A stretch of 64,000 bases of DNA from an uncultured Algibacter sp. GTDB taxonomy: Bacteria > Bacteroidota > Bacteroidia > Flavobacteriales > Flavobacteriaceae. A program made the position numbers and the translations under genes. The notes under the pieces are model-generated. The model worked only from the letters and a program-made list of their open reading frames with translations. It had not been told where the DNA came from and ran no database searches. How positions within the stretch are numbered: position 1 is the first letter of the stretch; the number at the start of each line of letters is the position of its first letter. The stretch is taken from assembly GCF_947495675.1 (NCBI RefSeq), contig NZ_CANLZX010000015.1, forward strand, positions 47,985-111,984, in the 5' to 3' direction. Positions 54,267 through 63,583 of this stretch are shown here, piece by piece.

Positions 54267-55028
54267 TTAGTCTTTTGTTATTTTATCAATCTCAGCAATT
54301 ACGTCTTTGTTAATTTGGATTAAGGCACTATACTGAGGAATAATAGTTAAGTCACGGATAGATGCTTTTGCAATAATATTTCTATAAAGAATAGAACCAT
54401 GCATTTCATTTAAAAACTTTACTATTTCTAACATTGTAATATTAGCTTTTTTTAATTCATCCTCACCCATACTAAGCGAAGCATATCCAATATTCAAATC
54501 AGTTATATAAGACATACGAGCTTCTAAATCGTCAATAGTATTATTCGTTTCATTTTCAGTAATTAATACAGTTTCTATGGCTGTTTTTTGCTCAAGCAAT
54601 AATTTATGTATAGTACTGCCATTTATCAAACTTAAATAAGGTGATTTTTCTAAAGCTTCAAATCCACTTGTGTTTGCTCTAAATGAAATTGCGTCAAAAC
54701 ATCGAGCCGCCTCCATTGTTGTCTGTGGGTTAAAATTATTGTTAAAAAACGTTAGTTGTTCTTTTTTATAATTTGGTATCAATTTTTCTCTTACCGTTTT
54801 TAGCGAATCAAGTAATACTAAGTCACTTTCAATATTACCTTTTATTATTAAAAGGTTTTGTTTTAAAGCTATATTTTCTTTTTGTTCTTCATTCCAATTG
54901 TTAATCTGTAGTGCAATTAAAATTCCAATAACTACTAATATAATTTCACCAATAGCATAAAGTAAATACTTACTGAACTTATTTTCAGTCAACATTTTTT
55001 GCCGAATTTTTCTAAAGAATTTTATCAT
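54267..55028 (-). CDS. DUF6090 family protein
   Basis: A 253-residue protein with the characteristic DUF6090 start: MIKFFRKIRQKMLTENKFSKYLLYAIGEIILVVIGILIALQINNWNE, in which a basic cytoplasmic segment is followed by one membrane helix. The remainder is helical and extracytoplasmic (NLLIIKGNIESDLVLLDSLKTVREKLIP and a charged end). The family occurs in many paralogues in Flavobacteriia and has no known function. It is monocistronic between lipB (convergent) and the PPK2 gene. Confidence 0.87.
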   Translation of the reverse strand: MIKFFRKIRQKMLTENKFSKYLLYAIGEIILVVIGILIALQINNWNEEQKENIALKQNLLIIKGNIESDLVLLDSLKTVREKLIPNYKKEQLTFFNNNFNPQTTMEAARCFDAISFRANTSGFEALEKSPYLSLINGSTIHKLLLEQKTAIETVLITENETNNTIDDLEARMSYITDLNIGYASLSMGEDELKKANITMLEIVKFLNEMHGSILYRNIIAKASIRDLTIIPQYSALIQINKDVIAEIDKITKD

Positions 55029-55163
55029 TTGATTAGAGTTTGGTCATAATGAAGGCTAGCTCAGGCTAATGTGAAACGTTAGTATGTTTTATATCCGACT
55101 TAAACGAAATTAGTTGAAAGTTTTACAAAATCAAATTCGATTTTTAAAAATAGTTTTAAATAA

Positions 55164-55943
55164 TTAATATTTTTCTGGTACAAATGTTTGGTAGTCAATT
55201 GGAGGCCTAACATAAGCTTTGTAGTCTGGTAATTCAGGGAGTTCAATAGGTTTAATATCCATTTTTTTATAAGGAATCTGGCTTAAAACATGGCTAATAC
55301 AGTTTAAACGAGCTTTCTTTTTATTATCTGAGTTTACTACATACCAAGGCACTTGTTTGGTATCGGTATGGGCAAACATATTGTCTTTAGCTTTAGAGTA
55401 TTCTAACCATCTAGAACGCGACTCTAAATCCATTGGGCTAAATTTCCAACGTTTTAATGGGTTACTTATTCGGTTTTTAAAGCGGCGTTCCTGCTCCTCG
55501 TCACTTACAGAAAACCAATATTTAAGTACTATAATTCCAGATCTTACCAACATACGTTCAAACTCTGGGCACGATCTTAAAAACTCTTCATATTCATCAT
55601 TGGTGCAAAATCCCATAACTTTTTCTACACCAGCTCTGTTATACCAGCTTCTATCAAAAAGTACTATTTCGCCTGCAGCAGGTAAGTGATAGGCATATCT
55701 TTGAAAATACCATTGTGTTTTTTCTCTTTCGGTAGGTACGCCTAATGCTACTACTTTACATACACGCGGGTTTAAAGGTTCTGTAAACCGTTTAATAGTG
55801 CCGCCTTTGCCTGACGCGTCTCTGCCTTCAAAAACAATAACTACTTTTAAACCTTGTTTTTTTACCCATTCTTGTAAATGTACTAACTCGGTATGTAATT
55901 TTTTTAGTTCTTCTTCGTAGTTAAATTTATCGTCTTTGGACAT
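55164..55943 (-). CDS. ppk2: polyphosphate kinase 2
   Basis: A 259-residue PPK2-family kinase, which moves phosphate between polyphosphate and nucleoside di- or monophosphates. The Met at 55943 gives MSKDDKFNYEEELKKLHTEL; eight extra codons upstream are open but less likely. The Walker A loop EGRDASGKGGTIKRF, the lid arginines in GVPTEREKTQWYFQRYA and the Walker B FDRSWYNRAGVE are intact. It belongs to the one-domain PPK2 class. Polyphosphate metabolism supports stress and energy homeostasis. A terminator stands between it and the upstream nucleoid-protein gene. Confidence 0.92.
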   Translation of the reverse strand: MSKDDKFNYEEELKKLHTELVHLQEWVKKQGLKVVIVFEGRDASGKGGTIKRFTEPLNPRVCKVVALGVPTEREKTQWYFQRYAYHLPAAGEIVLFDRSWYNRAGVEKVMGFCTNDEYEEFLRSCPEFERMLVRSGIIVLKYWFSVSDEEQERRFKNRISNPLKRWKFSPMDLESRSRWLEYSKAKDNMFAHTDTKQVPWYVVNSDNKKKARLNCISHVLSQIPYKKMDIKPIELPELPDYKAYVRPPIDYQTFVPEKY

Positions 55944-55975
55944 GCTTATGTTTTTTTTGATAAACACAAGTTACT

Positions 55976-56015
55976 AAAAAACACAAAAAGACTAAGTGTT
56001 ACTTAGTCTTTTTGT
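55976..56015 (-). terminator. terminator between the nucleoid-protein gene and ppk2
   Basis: ACAAAAAGACTAAGT and ACTTAGTCTTTTTGT form a perfect 15-bp stem with a GTT loop, 30 nt after the nucleoid-protein stop codon; the flanking A-tract becomes a T-run on the minus strand. Confidence 0.9.
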
Positions 56016-56045
56016 AGGTTATAATTTAATTTATAAAGATTCTTA

Positions 56046-57095
56046 TTAGTTTTCGGCATTAAAAAACACCTTGTAGTAATGCATTTTCTTCTCATCATCA
56101 TAACCGCGTTCTAAATATTCAGATGAGGCATCTGGTGCATCAATATCTAGTTTTATTTGTATGTTGGTGTCTAATTTTATATCTGTTTTAATTTTTCGTT
56201 TTTCTTTGGTAACAACAGCTTCAGCTACATCAAATTGATTTCTAATTACTAGATTTTGCTCGCCTTCAAACTCTTTTTTGTAATTTTCAAATTCTCTAAT
56301 ATGCTTTTCGTCTTCAAAAAGTTCTTCTTTAAATCGCTCAATATTTACAACTTCATTTTCTTTAAAATAGTCGATAGTTTGAGCTAAAAACGAGTTTTGT
56401 TCTTTAGCACCATAATTAGTTTTTATAACCTCTGTAGAGAACTCTTTGCAAAGTTCAATGTATTGTTGCGTATGGTTGTTAGCATCATCGGCATATTTAA
56501 TATTTAAAAAATGATTAATCCAATATTGCGCATCATAACTATTGTTATCGACACTTAATATAATATTGCCTTCGGTATCACTTTGATTTAGTATTAAACA
56601 ACCTTTATCTACTTTTTTTGAATTGATGCCTTTTTGTACCAACACATCATAACTGTTGTTTTCCAAATAGGTTTGAAAGAAGTTTACTTTACTTTCAATT
56701 TTAAAAATACCAATAGCGTTTGTGGTCATATCTCTAAACTCTATACCATCAAACATAACTACTAAAACATCGCCAGTTTTTATTTGTGCAGAGCTAGATT
56801 GCTCATATAAATGCGTAACAATATGTTTTGAAACTTCTACAAATGCCTCATCATCATTAAATATTTGCGAACAATAGCTGTTTATTTCATTTAATGAAAT
56901 ACTAGCATGATGATTAAAACGATAACTCTGTACAACACTACCAAATGGCCTTAACAAAAAGGGTAACATTAAGTCGTAACTTGCTTCGTCGAAATCTACT
57001 AGCTTTTCTGAAAATGCATTTTTGGTGTCGTTAAATTTATTACCAACTTTATGAATTATAAATTTTGAAATGGCGGCGTTTTTTCTTGAAATCAT
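56046..57095 (-). CDS. nucleoid-associated protein (YejK/NdpA family)
   Basis: A 349-residue protein matching the 37-kDa nucleoid-associated family. Family-like stretches are ISKFIIHKVGNKFNDTKNAF near the start, FEASYDLMLPFLLRPFGSV in altered form, VVMFDGIEFRDMTTNAIGIFKIESK, KGCLILNQSD, and a long helical C-terminal half (NSFLAQTIDYFKENEVVNIERFKEELF). It is presumably DNA-associated in the cytoplasm; a DNA-binding function has only been shown for relatives. The gene is on its own, between the TapB-like gene and ppk2. Confidence 0.8.
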   Translation of the reverse strand: MISRKNAAISKFIIHKVGNKFNDTKNAFSEKLVDFDEASYDLMLPFLLRPFGSVVQSYRFNHHASISLNEINSYCSQIFNDDEAFVEVSKHIVTHLYEQSSSAQIKTGDVLVVMFDGIEFRDMTTNAIGIFKIESKVNFFQTYLENNSYDVLVQKGINSKKVDKGCLILNQSDTEGNIILSVDNNSYDAQYWINHFLNIKYADDANNHTQQYIELCKEFSTEVIKTNYGAKEQNSFLAQTIDYFKENEVVNIERFKEELFEDEKHIREFENYKKEFEGEQNLVIRNQFDVAEAVVTKEKRKIKTDIKLDTNIQIKLDIDAPDASSEYLERGYDDEKKMHYYKVFFNAEN

Positions 57096-57154
57096 ATAGT
57101 ATTTATTAATACTGCAATACTATTAAATTAACTTGAATTGTATTTGCAATTACA

Positions 57155-57191
57155 CAAAAAAAGAGCGCCAAAACATTATATTTTGACGCTC
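57155..57191 (-). terminator. terminator of the DUF3108-like gene
   Basis: GAGCGCCAAAA pairs with TTTTGACGCTC except for one mismatch, with a seven-base loop and an A-run to its left (T-run on the minus strand). It lies 52 nt after the stop codon at 57243. Confidence 0.75.
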
Positions 57192-57242
57192 ACAAGATTC
57201 GAGGACTTGCTTTTGGTGGTTAAAACCAATTTATTTTATTAC

Positions 57243-57920
57243 TTATTTTGAGAAACTTGTTAACTCAGAGTATCCCATTAGTTTACCATTTTTGTTGTAG
57301 GATTCGCTTTTTACAACACCAACACCTTCTGCAATCCATTCTTTAATTTTAAATGTCATTTTCATACCCATTTTCATTTCGTTGTCATAACTTAATGCGA
57401 AACAATTAAATGTTCCTGCAGGGGTTGTAACAGATTCTTTTTTATCTACTTTTCTGTTTAACATATCTATGCTCATATTCATTTTAATACCTCCCATGTC
57501 TATTACCATATTCATGTTAGCATCTTTTAAAGACTGTCCAACTTGTAAATTATTAGGAAGCTCAACATTAGTGCCAGTAATATCCATTTCCATGTCTTTA
57601 TATTGTTTAAACATATCAGGATTCATAAGCGATTTAAAATCAATTGATATCTTATTACCATCGCACATTATTTGATAGCTAGTAGTTGTAATTTCTTTGT
57701 CTTTGTCGTCAAAAATGGTTGTTTTTATAGTTGCAACATTATTATCTATAGTTGTAACTTCATAATTAACTACGCCTTCTTTTTTACCTTTTTTATTATA
57801 GTTGGTAATTTCAAACTTAGTGCCTTTTTCAAAAGGATAATAGGCTTTGCATGCGCTTTGACTAAAAGACGAAAAGTGAATAAGAAATGTGCAGATTAAA
57901 ACTAGAATTTTTGTTTTCAT
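57243..57920 (-). CDS. exported protein resembling DUF3108/TapB family
   Basis: A 225-residue exported protein with signal peptide ending FSQSACK. The mature part is beta-rich: YYPFEKGTKFEITNYNKKGKKEGVVNYEV, then TTSYQIMCDGNKISID and VTTPAGTFNCFALSYDNEMKMG, finishing WIAEGVGVVKSESYNKNGKLMGYSEL. The VTTPAGTFNCFAL and GVGVVKSESYNKNGK parts are like DUF3108/TapB-type periplasmic proteins, which share a lipocalin- or LolA-like beta structure. The function is unknown. It carries its own terminator. Confidence 0.72.
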   Translation of the reverse strand: MKTKILVLICTFLIHFSSFSQSACKAYYPFEKGTKFEITNYNKKGKKEGVVNYEVTTIDNNVATIKTTIFDDKDKEITTTSYQIMCDGNKISIDFKSLMNPDMFKQYKDMEMDITGTNVELPNNLQVGQSLKDANMNMVIDMGGIKMNMSIDMLNRKVDKKESVTTPAGTFNCFALSYDNEMKMGMKMTFKIKEWIAEGVGVVKSESYNKNGKLMGYSELTSFSK

Positions 57921-58146
57921 AACTTCCTATTTTAAATACCCATAGTCTATATGAAGTTTAGGGTGATATATAGATAACAAAAAACACATCCAATTTAAAA
58001 GGACGCTAATTAAGTTTATTTGTTATTTTCTTGTAAATATTTGATTAATAGCTGGCTAAAGATAAAGATTAGTTTTTTATCGACAAAAGGGTATTGTTAA
58101 ATATCTCAATAAATTTATTGGTATTTCTTAATTGATTTAGCTGTGG

Positions 58147-60579
58147 CTAATTTATTTGATACAATATAATAGCGTTAGTTGCTCCTTTTGTTACAAATTC
58201 TAAATTGGAATCTTTATCAATATTATCTAGAGCAATTTCAGAATTACCATAAACAGGAAAGTTTGGTAGTAGTTTTGATTGACTGTCAAATAAATAAACT
58301 TTATGCGACTGTAAATCTGTAGTTGAAACATAAATTTTATTGTTGATGTAGAAAATCTTCGGATTTGAATAATCGCCAAAATCCAACTCGGTTGTTTTGT
58401 TTTTTATGGTGAGTTTATTTTCATTTTGAGCAACAAAAGTTTTGCTTGTAGTTTCTATGTGATGATTTTTAGTGAGATTCAATTTTTTTGTAGCTACATT
58501 TCCTTTTGAGTCTATATATACCAAATCTCCAGTACTAGTAGTAGTTGTAAATGTATTGTTATACAAAAATACCGGTTTGTTTGAATAGGTTAATGATTGT
58601 TTGGGTGTTACTCTTACTTTTCCTAATCTATCTAGTATATAAAGTTTATTGTTTGTTTTTAAAGCAATGTAATCTTTATTACCAATTCTAAAATGTTTAG
58701 GTAGAGAATTAATAGGGCTATTGGCAGATTTAAAACTAAATCCTTTTACTATTTTTCCATTAACATCATACATTAAAACGTTTTTACCTTGAGTTACTAA
58801 AAGGCGGTATTTTTTGCGGTTATCATAATCAAATACAGCTAATGGTTGTGTGATTTCATCATTAAAGTTTAAAGTAAATGGTTTTACCTCTTTACCATTT
58901 CTGTCTAAAACATAAACCTTATGTGGTGTTGCAAATGCAAGTTGTAGCCTGCCGTTTTTGTAAATGTCAATTTGTTCTATGGTTCCTAAAATAGGACCTT
59001 GTAATTCTTTTTTCCATAGAATCTTACCATTATTAGAAATTAAATATAAGTTGTTATTTACATCTTGAACGACAATTTCTTTCTGTTTGGTAATATGATT
59101 TTTAACAAATTGTGGTGTATTTAAAATAGCTTTATCCAATTTAATGTTTAATTCTTCTGAAATAGAATTTAACGTTGTTTTTGTTTTGTTCTTTTTAATA
59201 ATTCCGTTTACATGGGCAAAGTTATTATCGTAAATAAATTGAATTGCAGAAGTGTTGTATTCTTTTAGGTTATGGTTTACGTTTGTTTTAAGATTTTTAT
59301 TTAAAATAGTGTTTAGTGTTGAAGCATTTGTAATCTGTAATAAAGAAGAAGCATCACTTAATTTCTCTTTTACATCGTAATAATAAGATTTGTTTCCTAA
59401 TGTTGTCTTGTTTTGATAGTTAGCTATAATATTTTGTAGCATTTCAATATCATCAGCAAAAACAATAAAATCATCTAAAACACAATATAAATTAGCATTA
59501 TTTTCGCTTATTAAGGGTGTAAAGGTTTTAGCAAATAAAACAGGGTTACTAAAATTATATATATCAATTTCTCTGTATGTATTTGCAATAGATTGTTCGC
59601 TTAATAACACATCTTTTGTAGCTATAACATCGGTTGAATTTATAACAATAGCTCGATTTTTATCTTCATAAATAATACCTACTTCAACAACATCATCAAA
59701 AAGCGAAGTATCATTAATTATGGAGTCTTTTTTTCGAAATTTTAAAAGGTTGGTTTTTAAAATTTTAAAATCATTAAATGTAAAACTCATAAACCCATCG
59801 CTATTTGCGGGTGTAATATTTTGTGTTTGATTAACTTGTGGTATGGTATTTTTAAAAATATTGATAAGACTTGAAGTCGAATCTGTAGCTTTTGTAATAC
59901 CGTTAAAATGAGTTTCATTTTGATTCATTTCCACATCAATAGCCATATATTCTATAAAGCTGTTAAGGGAAAGCGAGTCTTCAACAAAAAAAGTTTTTAG
60001 GAGCTTATTATTTGGTTTTACAATAATTGATAGTGTTTTATTGTTGTTTGTTGTTTTGTGAACTTTTTCAAGTTCCTCATCTTGATTAATATAATCAAAA
60101 GAAGCATAAATTATGTTTTTTGATGATGTTGCAAAAAAAGTGCTGTCAACAATAGTACTATATAATTTGTTGTTGTTGATTGTAGATTTTGTAATGGATT
60201 TCTTTTTATAAAAAAGTGTTTCTTGAGTATAATTTGGTAATGAATCTGTAGTAAATAATTGCTGATTAAATTTTGTGATTACTGAATATTGAAGACTGTC
60301 ATGTTTATCTATAGAGAAGCAAATTAAAACATTATCAGTTGTTTTTAAATGAGATAAAGGTTTTAATTTTTCTTCTAAATTTTTATAAATAAGAGATTTT
60401 GAAAGTTTTTGTAAAAAATCACTATTGTTAATACTGTTATTAAAACTTTCAAGATTAGAGGTCTTTATGATTATTGATGTGTTTTCTGGAACAAAATCTA
60501 AAAGATTAGTGTGTTTTGTTTTAGATTTTGTACAACTAAAAGTAAATATAAGTAGGAGGGAAAAACAAAATAATCTCAT
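58147..60579 (-). CDS. large lipoprotein with C-terminal beta-propeller-like repeats
   Basis: An 810-residue exported protein, signal peptide ending in LLIFTFSC (lipobox). The N-terminal ~460 residues begin LLDFVPENTSIIIKTSNLESF, resembling DUF3352-like proteins, and are full of polar Asn/Thr strands. From about 500 the repeats GPILGTIEQIDIYKNGRLQLAFATPHKVYVLDRNGKEV and YRLLVTQGKNVLMYDVNGKIVKGF have the look of PQQ/quinoprotein-like blades. No enzymatic motifs were found. It is a family common in Flavobacteriia without assigned function, followed on the same strand after 67 nt by no further gene. It starts 45 nt downstream of rnhB on the same strand. Confidence 0.7.
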   Translation of the reverse strand: MRLFCFSLLLIFTFSCTKSKTKHTNLLDFVPENTSIIIKTSNLESFNNSINNSDFLQKLSKSLIYKNLEEKLKPLSHLKTTDNVLICFSIDKHDSLQYSVITKFNQQLFTTDSLPNYTQETLFYKKKSITKSTINNNKLYSTIVDSTFFATSSKNIIYASFDYINQDEELEKVHKTTNNNKTLSIIVKPNNKLLKTFFVEDSLSLNSFIEYMAIDVEMNQNETHFNGITKATDSTSSLINIFKNTIPQVNQTQNITPANSDGFMSFTFNDFKILKTNLLKFRKKDSIINDTSLFDDVVEVGIIYEDKNRAIVINSTDVIATKDVLLSEQSIANTYREIDIYNFSNPVLFAKTFTPLISENNANLYCVLDDFIVFADDIEMLQNIIANYQNKTTLGNKSYYYDVKEKLSDASSLLQITNASTLNTILNKNLKTNVNHNLKEYNTSAIQFIYDNNFAHVNGIIKKNKTKTTLNSISEELNIKLDKAILNTPQFVKNHITKQKEIVVQDVNNNLYLISNNGKILWKKELQGPILGTIEQIDIYKNGRLQLAFATPHKVYVLDRNGKEVKPFTLNFNDEITQPLAVFDYDNRKKYRLLVTQGKNVLMYDVNGKIVKGFSFKSANSPINSLPKHFRIGNKDYIALKTNNKLYILDRLGKVRVTPKQSLTYSNKPVFLYNNTFTTTTSTGDLVYIDSKGNVATKKLNLTKNHHIETTSKTFVAQNENKLTIKNKTTELDFGDYSNPKIFYINNKIYVSTTDLQSHKVYLFDSQSKLLPNFPVYGNSEIALDNIDKDSNLEFVTKGATNAIILYQIN

Positions 60580-60624
60580 GGATTGAATTAATTTTTACAA
60601 ATATAAAAACTTACCATACAGTTT

Positions 60625-61224
60625 CTACAATTCTAACTTTAATTGTTCAGGTAATAATCTAAACGTTTTTCTGTGGTATTTTGTTATACCATATTTTTTT
60701 ATAGCAGCTCTATGTTCTTTTGTAGGGTAGCCTTTGTTTTGTTTCCAGTTGTACATGGGGAATTCTTCGTGGATTTTCTCCATATATAAATCTCGATGTG
60801 TTTTTGCTAAAATTGATGCGGCAGCAATACTTAAATATTTACCATCACCTTTAATAATAGTTTCAAAAGGAATATTTTTATAAGGTTTAAATTTATTACC
60901 ATCAATAATTATAAATTCAGGAGTTTTATTCAATTTATCAATGGAATAGTGCATGGCTAAAATCGATGCATTCAGGATGTTGATGGTGTCAATTTCCTCT
61001 TGAAAAACATGAGCAACACCAAAGCACAAAGCTTGTTTCTCAATAATAGGTTTTAAAAGTGCTCTTTTCTTTTCGCTAACTTGTTTGGAGTCATTTAATA
61101 TTAAATTTTCAAAATCACATGGTAGTATAACTGCAGCTGCAGTAACAGGACCGGCTAAACAACCACGACCAGCTTCATCTGTTCCGCATTCTAGTTTGTA
61201 GTTTGAATGATTTAATAAAAGCAT
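60625..61224 (-). CDS. rnhB: ribonuclease HII
   Basis: A 199-residue endonuclease that removes RNA (including single ribonucleotides) from RNA-DNA hybrids. The DEDD metal-binding set is visible: D16 and E17 in [14 protein letters not shown]108 in IIIDGNK, and D145 in [20 protein letters not shown] and the C-terminal [15 protein letters not shown] are family-like. It reads toward the propeller lipoprotein, whose start is 45 nt away, and is divergent from the porin gene. Confidence 0.97.
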   Translation of the reverse strand: MLLLNHSNYKLECGTDEAGRGCLAGPVTAAAVILPCDFENLILNDSKQVSEKKRALLKPIIEKQALCFGVAHVFQEEIDTINILNASILAMHYSIDKLNKTPEFIIIDGNKFKPYKNIPFETIIKGDGKYLSIAAASILAKTHRDLYMEKIHEEFPMYNWKQNKGYPTKEHRAAIKKYGITKYHRKTFRLLPEQLKLEL

Positions 61225-61349
61225 AATTAAAATATTAACAAATATAATATGCTTGCTGCTAATAATAAAGTATTTATATGTGTAAGCTCATTGAAGTTTG
61301 TAATAATAATTAGGTGTAATTTTTAACTAGATTTCTTTATTTAAAATAT

Positions 61350-61383
61350 TTGCTAGCACTTTACGTTCAAATAATTACTTTTG
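61350..61383 (+). promoter_or_regulatory. promoter of the porin gene
   Basis: TTG at 61350-61352 and TACTTTTG at 61376-61383 (23-nt spacing) fit the Bacteroidota promoter pattern, with the start codon 52 nt further on. Confidence 0.6.
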
Positions 61384-61435
61384 CCTCATTAATACATAAT
61401 AGTTTAAGATTCTCAATTCACCTACAGTTCTTAAT

Positions 61436-63487
61436 ATGAAAGAATTTTTTAAGATAAAAACAAGAATTAAATATAAAAAGACATTACATGTCTTTTTAAT
61501 TTTTAACTTCTTACTTGTTGTTACAAATATTTCTGCACAGGTCCTACCTCAAAAAAGAGATTTTTCGAAAGAGAGTATTGATACTAAGAGTATAAAAGAC
61601 TCAATAAGTGCTAAGTCTAAAGAATCAACAAGTATTAAAAATCTTAAAAATACAAAAGCTAAAATCACAGATTATTTAATTATATCACATAAAAGAGATA
61701 CAACATATCTTGATACTACGTTAACCATAGAAAAAGAATACAAGTTTAACTATTTACGAAAAGATAATTTTGGATTAATACCATTTTCAAATTTAGGGCA
61801 GACTTATAATAGTTTAACATATAATTTTGAGAATACCACATCAATGCCCAAGTTTGGAGCAAGAGCGAGGCATTTTAATTATATGGAAATTGAGGATATT
61901 AATTATTTTAAAGTCCCAACACCTTTAACAGAATTATTTTTTAAAACAGCTTTTGAGCAAGGACAATTAGCCGATTCGTTTTTTACAGTAAATACATCAC
62001 CTCAATTTAACTTTTCAATAGCATATAAAGGACTCCGCTCATTAGGTAAATATCAAAATATATTAACTAGTGTAGGTAATTTTAGGTTTACATCTAATTA
62101 CACATCTAAAAATAATCGCTACCAGGCACTAGGCCATATTGTAACTCAAGATTTATTAAATCAAGAAAATGGAGGTTTACAAGATAGTAGTGTAGAGAAT
62201 TTCGAATCTGGAGATGAAGAGTTTATAGATCGATCCATTTTAGAAGTTAATTTTGAAAATGCAGAAAGTATTTTACGCGGTAAACGTTTTCATTTAGACC
62301 ATAACTATAATATTTTTAATAAAGTAGTAGAAAAATATCTTCCGCAAACTTTAAACGATTCCACATCAAAAAGCAGGCTAAGTTTAAGACATATTGTGTC
62401 TTTTGAAGACAAATACTATCAATACGATCAAACATCTGCAAGTACATCCTATTTTGGAGATGCTTTTAATAGTAGAAGTTTAAAAGACAAAGCCACCTTA
62501 GAAAACTTTTATAACGAGGTGCAGGTTGATTATTTTAATAATGTTCTAGGAAATATTCAGTTAAACGTTAATAATACTAACTATAATTACGGTTACAATA
62601 AATTGGTTATCTTAAATGGTAATACAATAACTAATAGGCTAAAAGGAGATGTTTTTGCGGTAGGAGGTAAGTATAGTAAGCGTTATAAAGGGTTTCAATT
62701 GTTTGGCGAATTAGGGGCAAATATATCAGGCGATTTCGATGGTAATTATTTCAAAGCAAATGCAATTTTTAATCTAAATGACGAAATTGCTGCATCTGCA
62801 TCCATAAACCACAGCTCAAAAGTTCCAAATTACAATACATTACTATATCAAAGTGATTATATAAACTACAACTGGCAAAATAGTTTCAATAATATCGAAA
62901 CACAACAAATAGGATTTAAATTAAAATATAAAAGACTTGCAGATATAACAGTCGATTACTCAACAATAGATAATAATGTATATTTCAAACAAGACGAAAC
63001 CACTCTGCAAATAGCGCCGTTTCAAAATAACAAGACTATAACATATTTAAGAGCTAAACTTCAAAGCGAAATCAAGTTTGGTAAATTTGCCATAAACAAC
63101 ACAATATTATATCAAAACGTAAAAGACGATAATAATTCTTTAAACGTACCAGAAATAAACACCAGAAATACCATTTACTTTGCAAGTCATATATTCAAAA
63201 AAGCATTGTATTTACAAACAGGAGTTACTTTAAATTATTTCACTAAATATTATATGAATGGGTATAGCCCATTATTAGCAGAATTTTATGTACAAAACGA
63301 AACAGAATATGGAGATTTCCCGCGCTTAGATTTCTTTTTAAACGCAAAAATCCGTCAAACAAGAATCTATTTAAAAGCAGAACATTTCAATTCAGCATTC
63401 ACAGGCTACAATTATTACTCAGCACCAAACAATCCATATCGCGATTTTGCAGTACGATTTGGTGTTGTTTGGAATTTCTTTTTATAA
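61436..63487 (+). CDS. putative porin (Porin_10 type outer-membrane barrel)
   Basis: A 683-residue outer-membrane protein. A basic N-terminus and a signal sequence ending NISAQ precede a polar Lys/Ser-rich linker, then a large barrel of alternating strands (FNFSIAYKGLRSLGKYQNILTSVGNFRFTSNY, GKRFHLDHNYNIF, ATLENFYNEVQVDYFNN and so on) and a C-terminal strand RDFAVRFGVVWNFFL ending in aromatic residues, as needed for insertion. It belongs to the Bacteroidota putative porin family; its permeability is unknown. Repeat copy 3 follows 12 nt after the stop. Confidence 0.85.
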   Translation: MKEFFKIKTRIKYKKTLHVFLIFNFLLVVTNISAQVLPQKRDFSKESIDTKSIKDSISAKSKESTSIKNLKNTKAKITDYLIISHKRDTTYLDTTLTIEKEYKFNYLRKDNFGLIPFSNLGQTYNSLTYNFENTTSMPKFGARARHFNYMEIEDINYFKVPTPLTELFFKTAFEQGQLADSFFTVNTSPQFNFSIAYKGLRSLGKYQNILTSVGNFRFTSNYTSKNNRYQALGHIVTQDLLNQENGGLQDSSVENFESGDEEFIDRSILEVNFENAESILRGKRFHLDHNYNIFNKVVEKYLPQTLNDSTSKSRLSLRHIVSFEDKYYQYDQTSASTSYFGDAFNSRSLKDKATLENFYNEVQVDYFNNVLGNIQLNVNNTNYNYGYNKLVILNGNTITNRLKGDVFAVGGKYSKRYKGFQLFGELGANISGDFDGNYFKANAIFNLNDEIAASASINHSSKVPNYNTLLYQSDYINYNWQNSFNNIETQQIGFKLKYKRLADITVDYSTIDNNVYFKQDETTLQIAPFQNNKTITYLRAKLQSEIKFGKFAINNTILYQNVKDDNNSLNVPEINTRNTIYFASHIFKKALYLQTGVTLNYFTKYYMNGYSPLLAEFYVQNETEYGDFPRLDFFLNAKIRQTRIYLKAEHFNSAFTGYNYYSAPNNPYRDFAVRFGVVWNFFL

Positions 63488-63498
63488 AATTTATAATG

Positions 63499-63583
63499 GC
63501 GTTCCCCAAGGGTCGGGCTATCCGTTCCAAGTCCTCGCACTTCCTACGTCGTGCTGTGGGCTATCCACTACTATCCCTAACGC
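63499..63583 (+). repeat. GC-rich intergenic repeat, copy 3 (diverged)
   Basis: An 85-bp relative of the repeats at 47425 and 53022, in the same orientation as copy 2. It starts GCGTTCCCCAAGGGTCGGGC and ends ATCCCTAACGC; the middle contains GCACTTCCTACGTCGTGC, a possible small hairpin. It lies immediately behind the porin gene. Confidence 0.85.
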
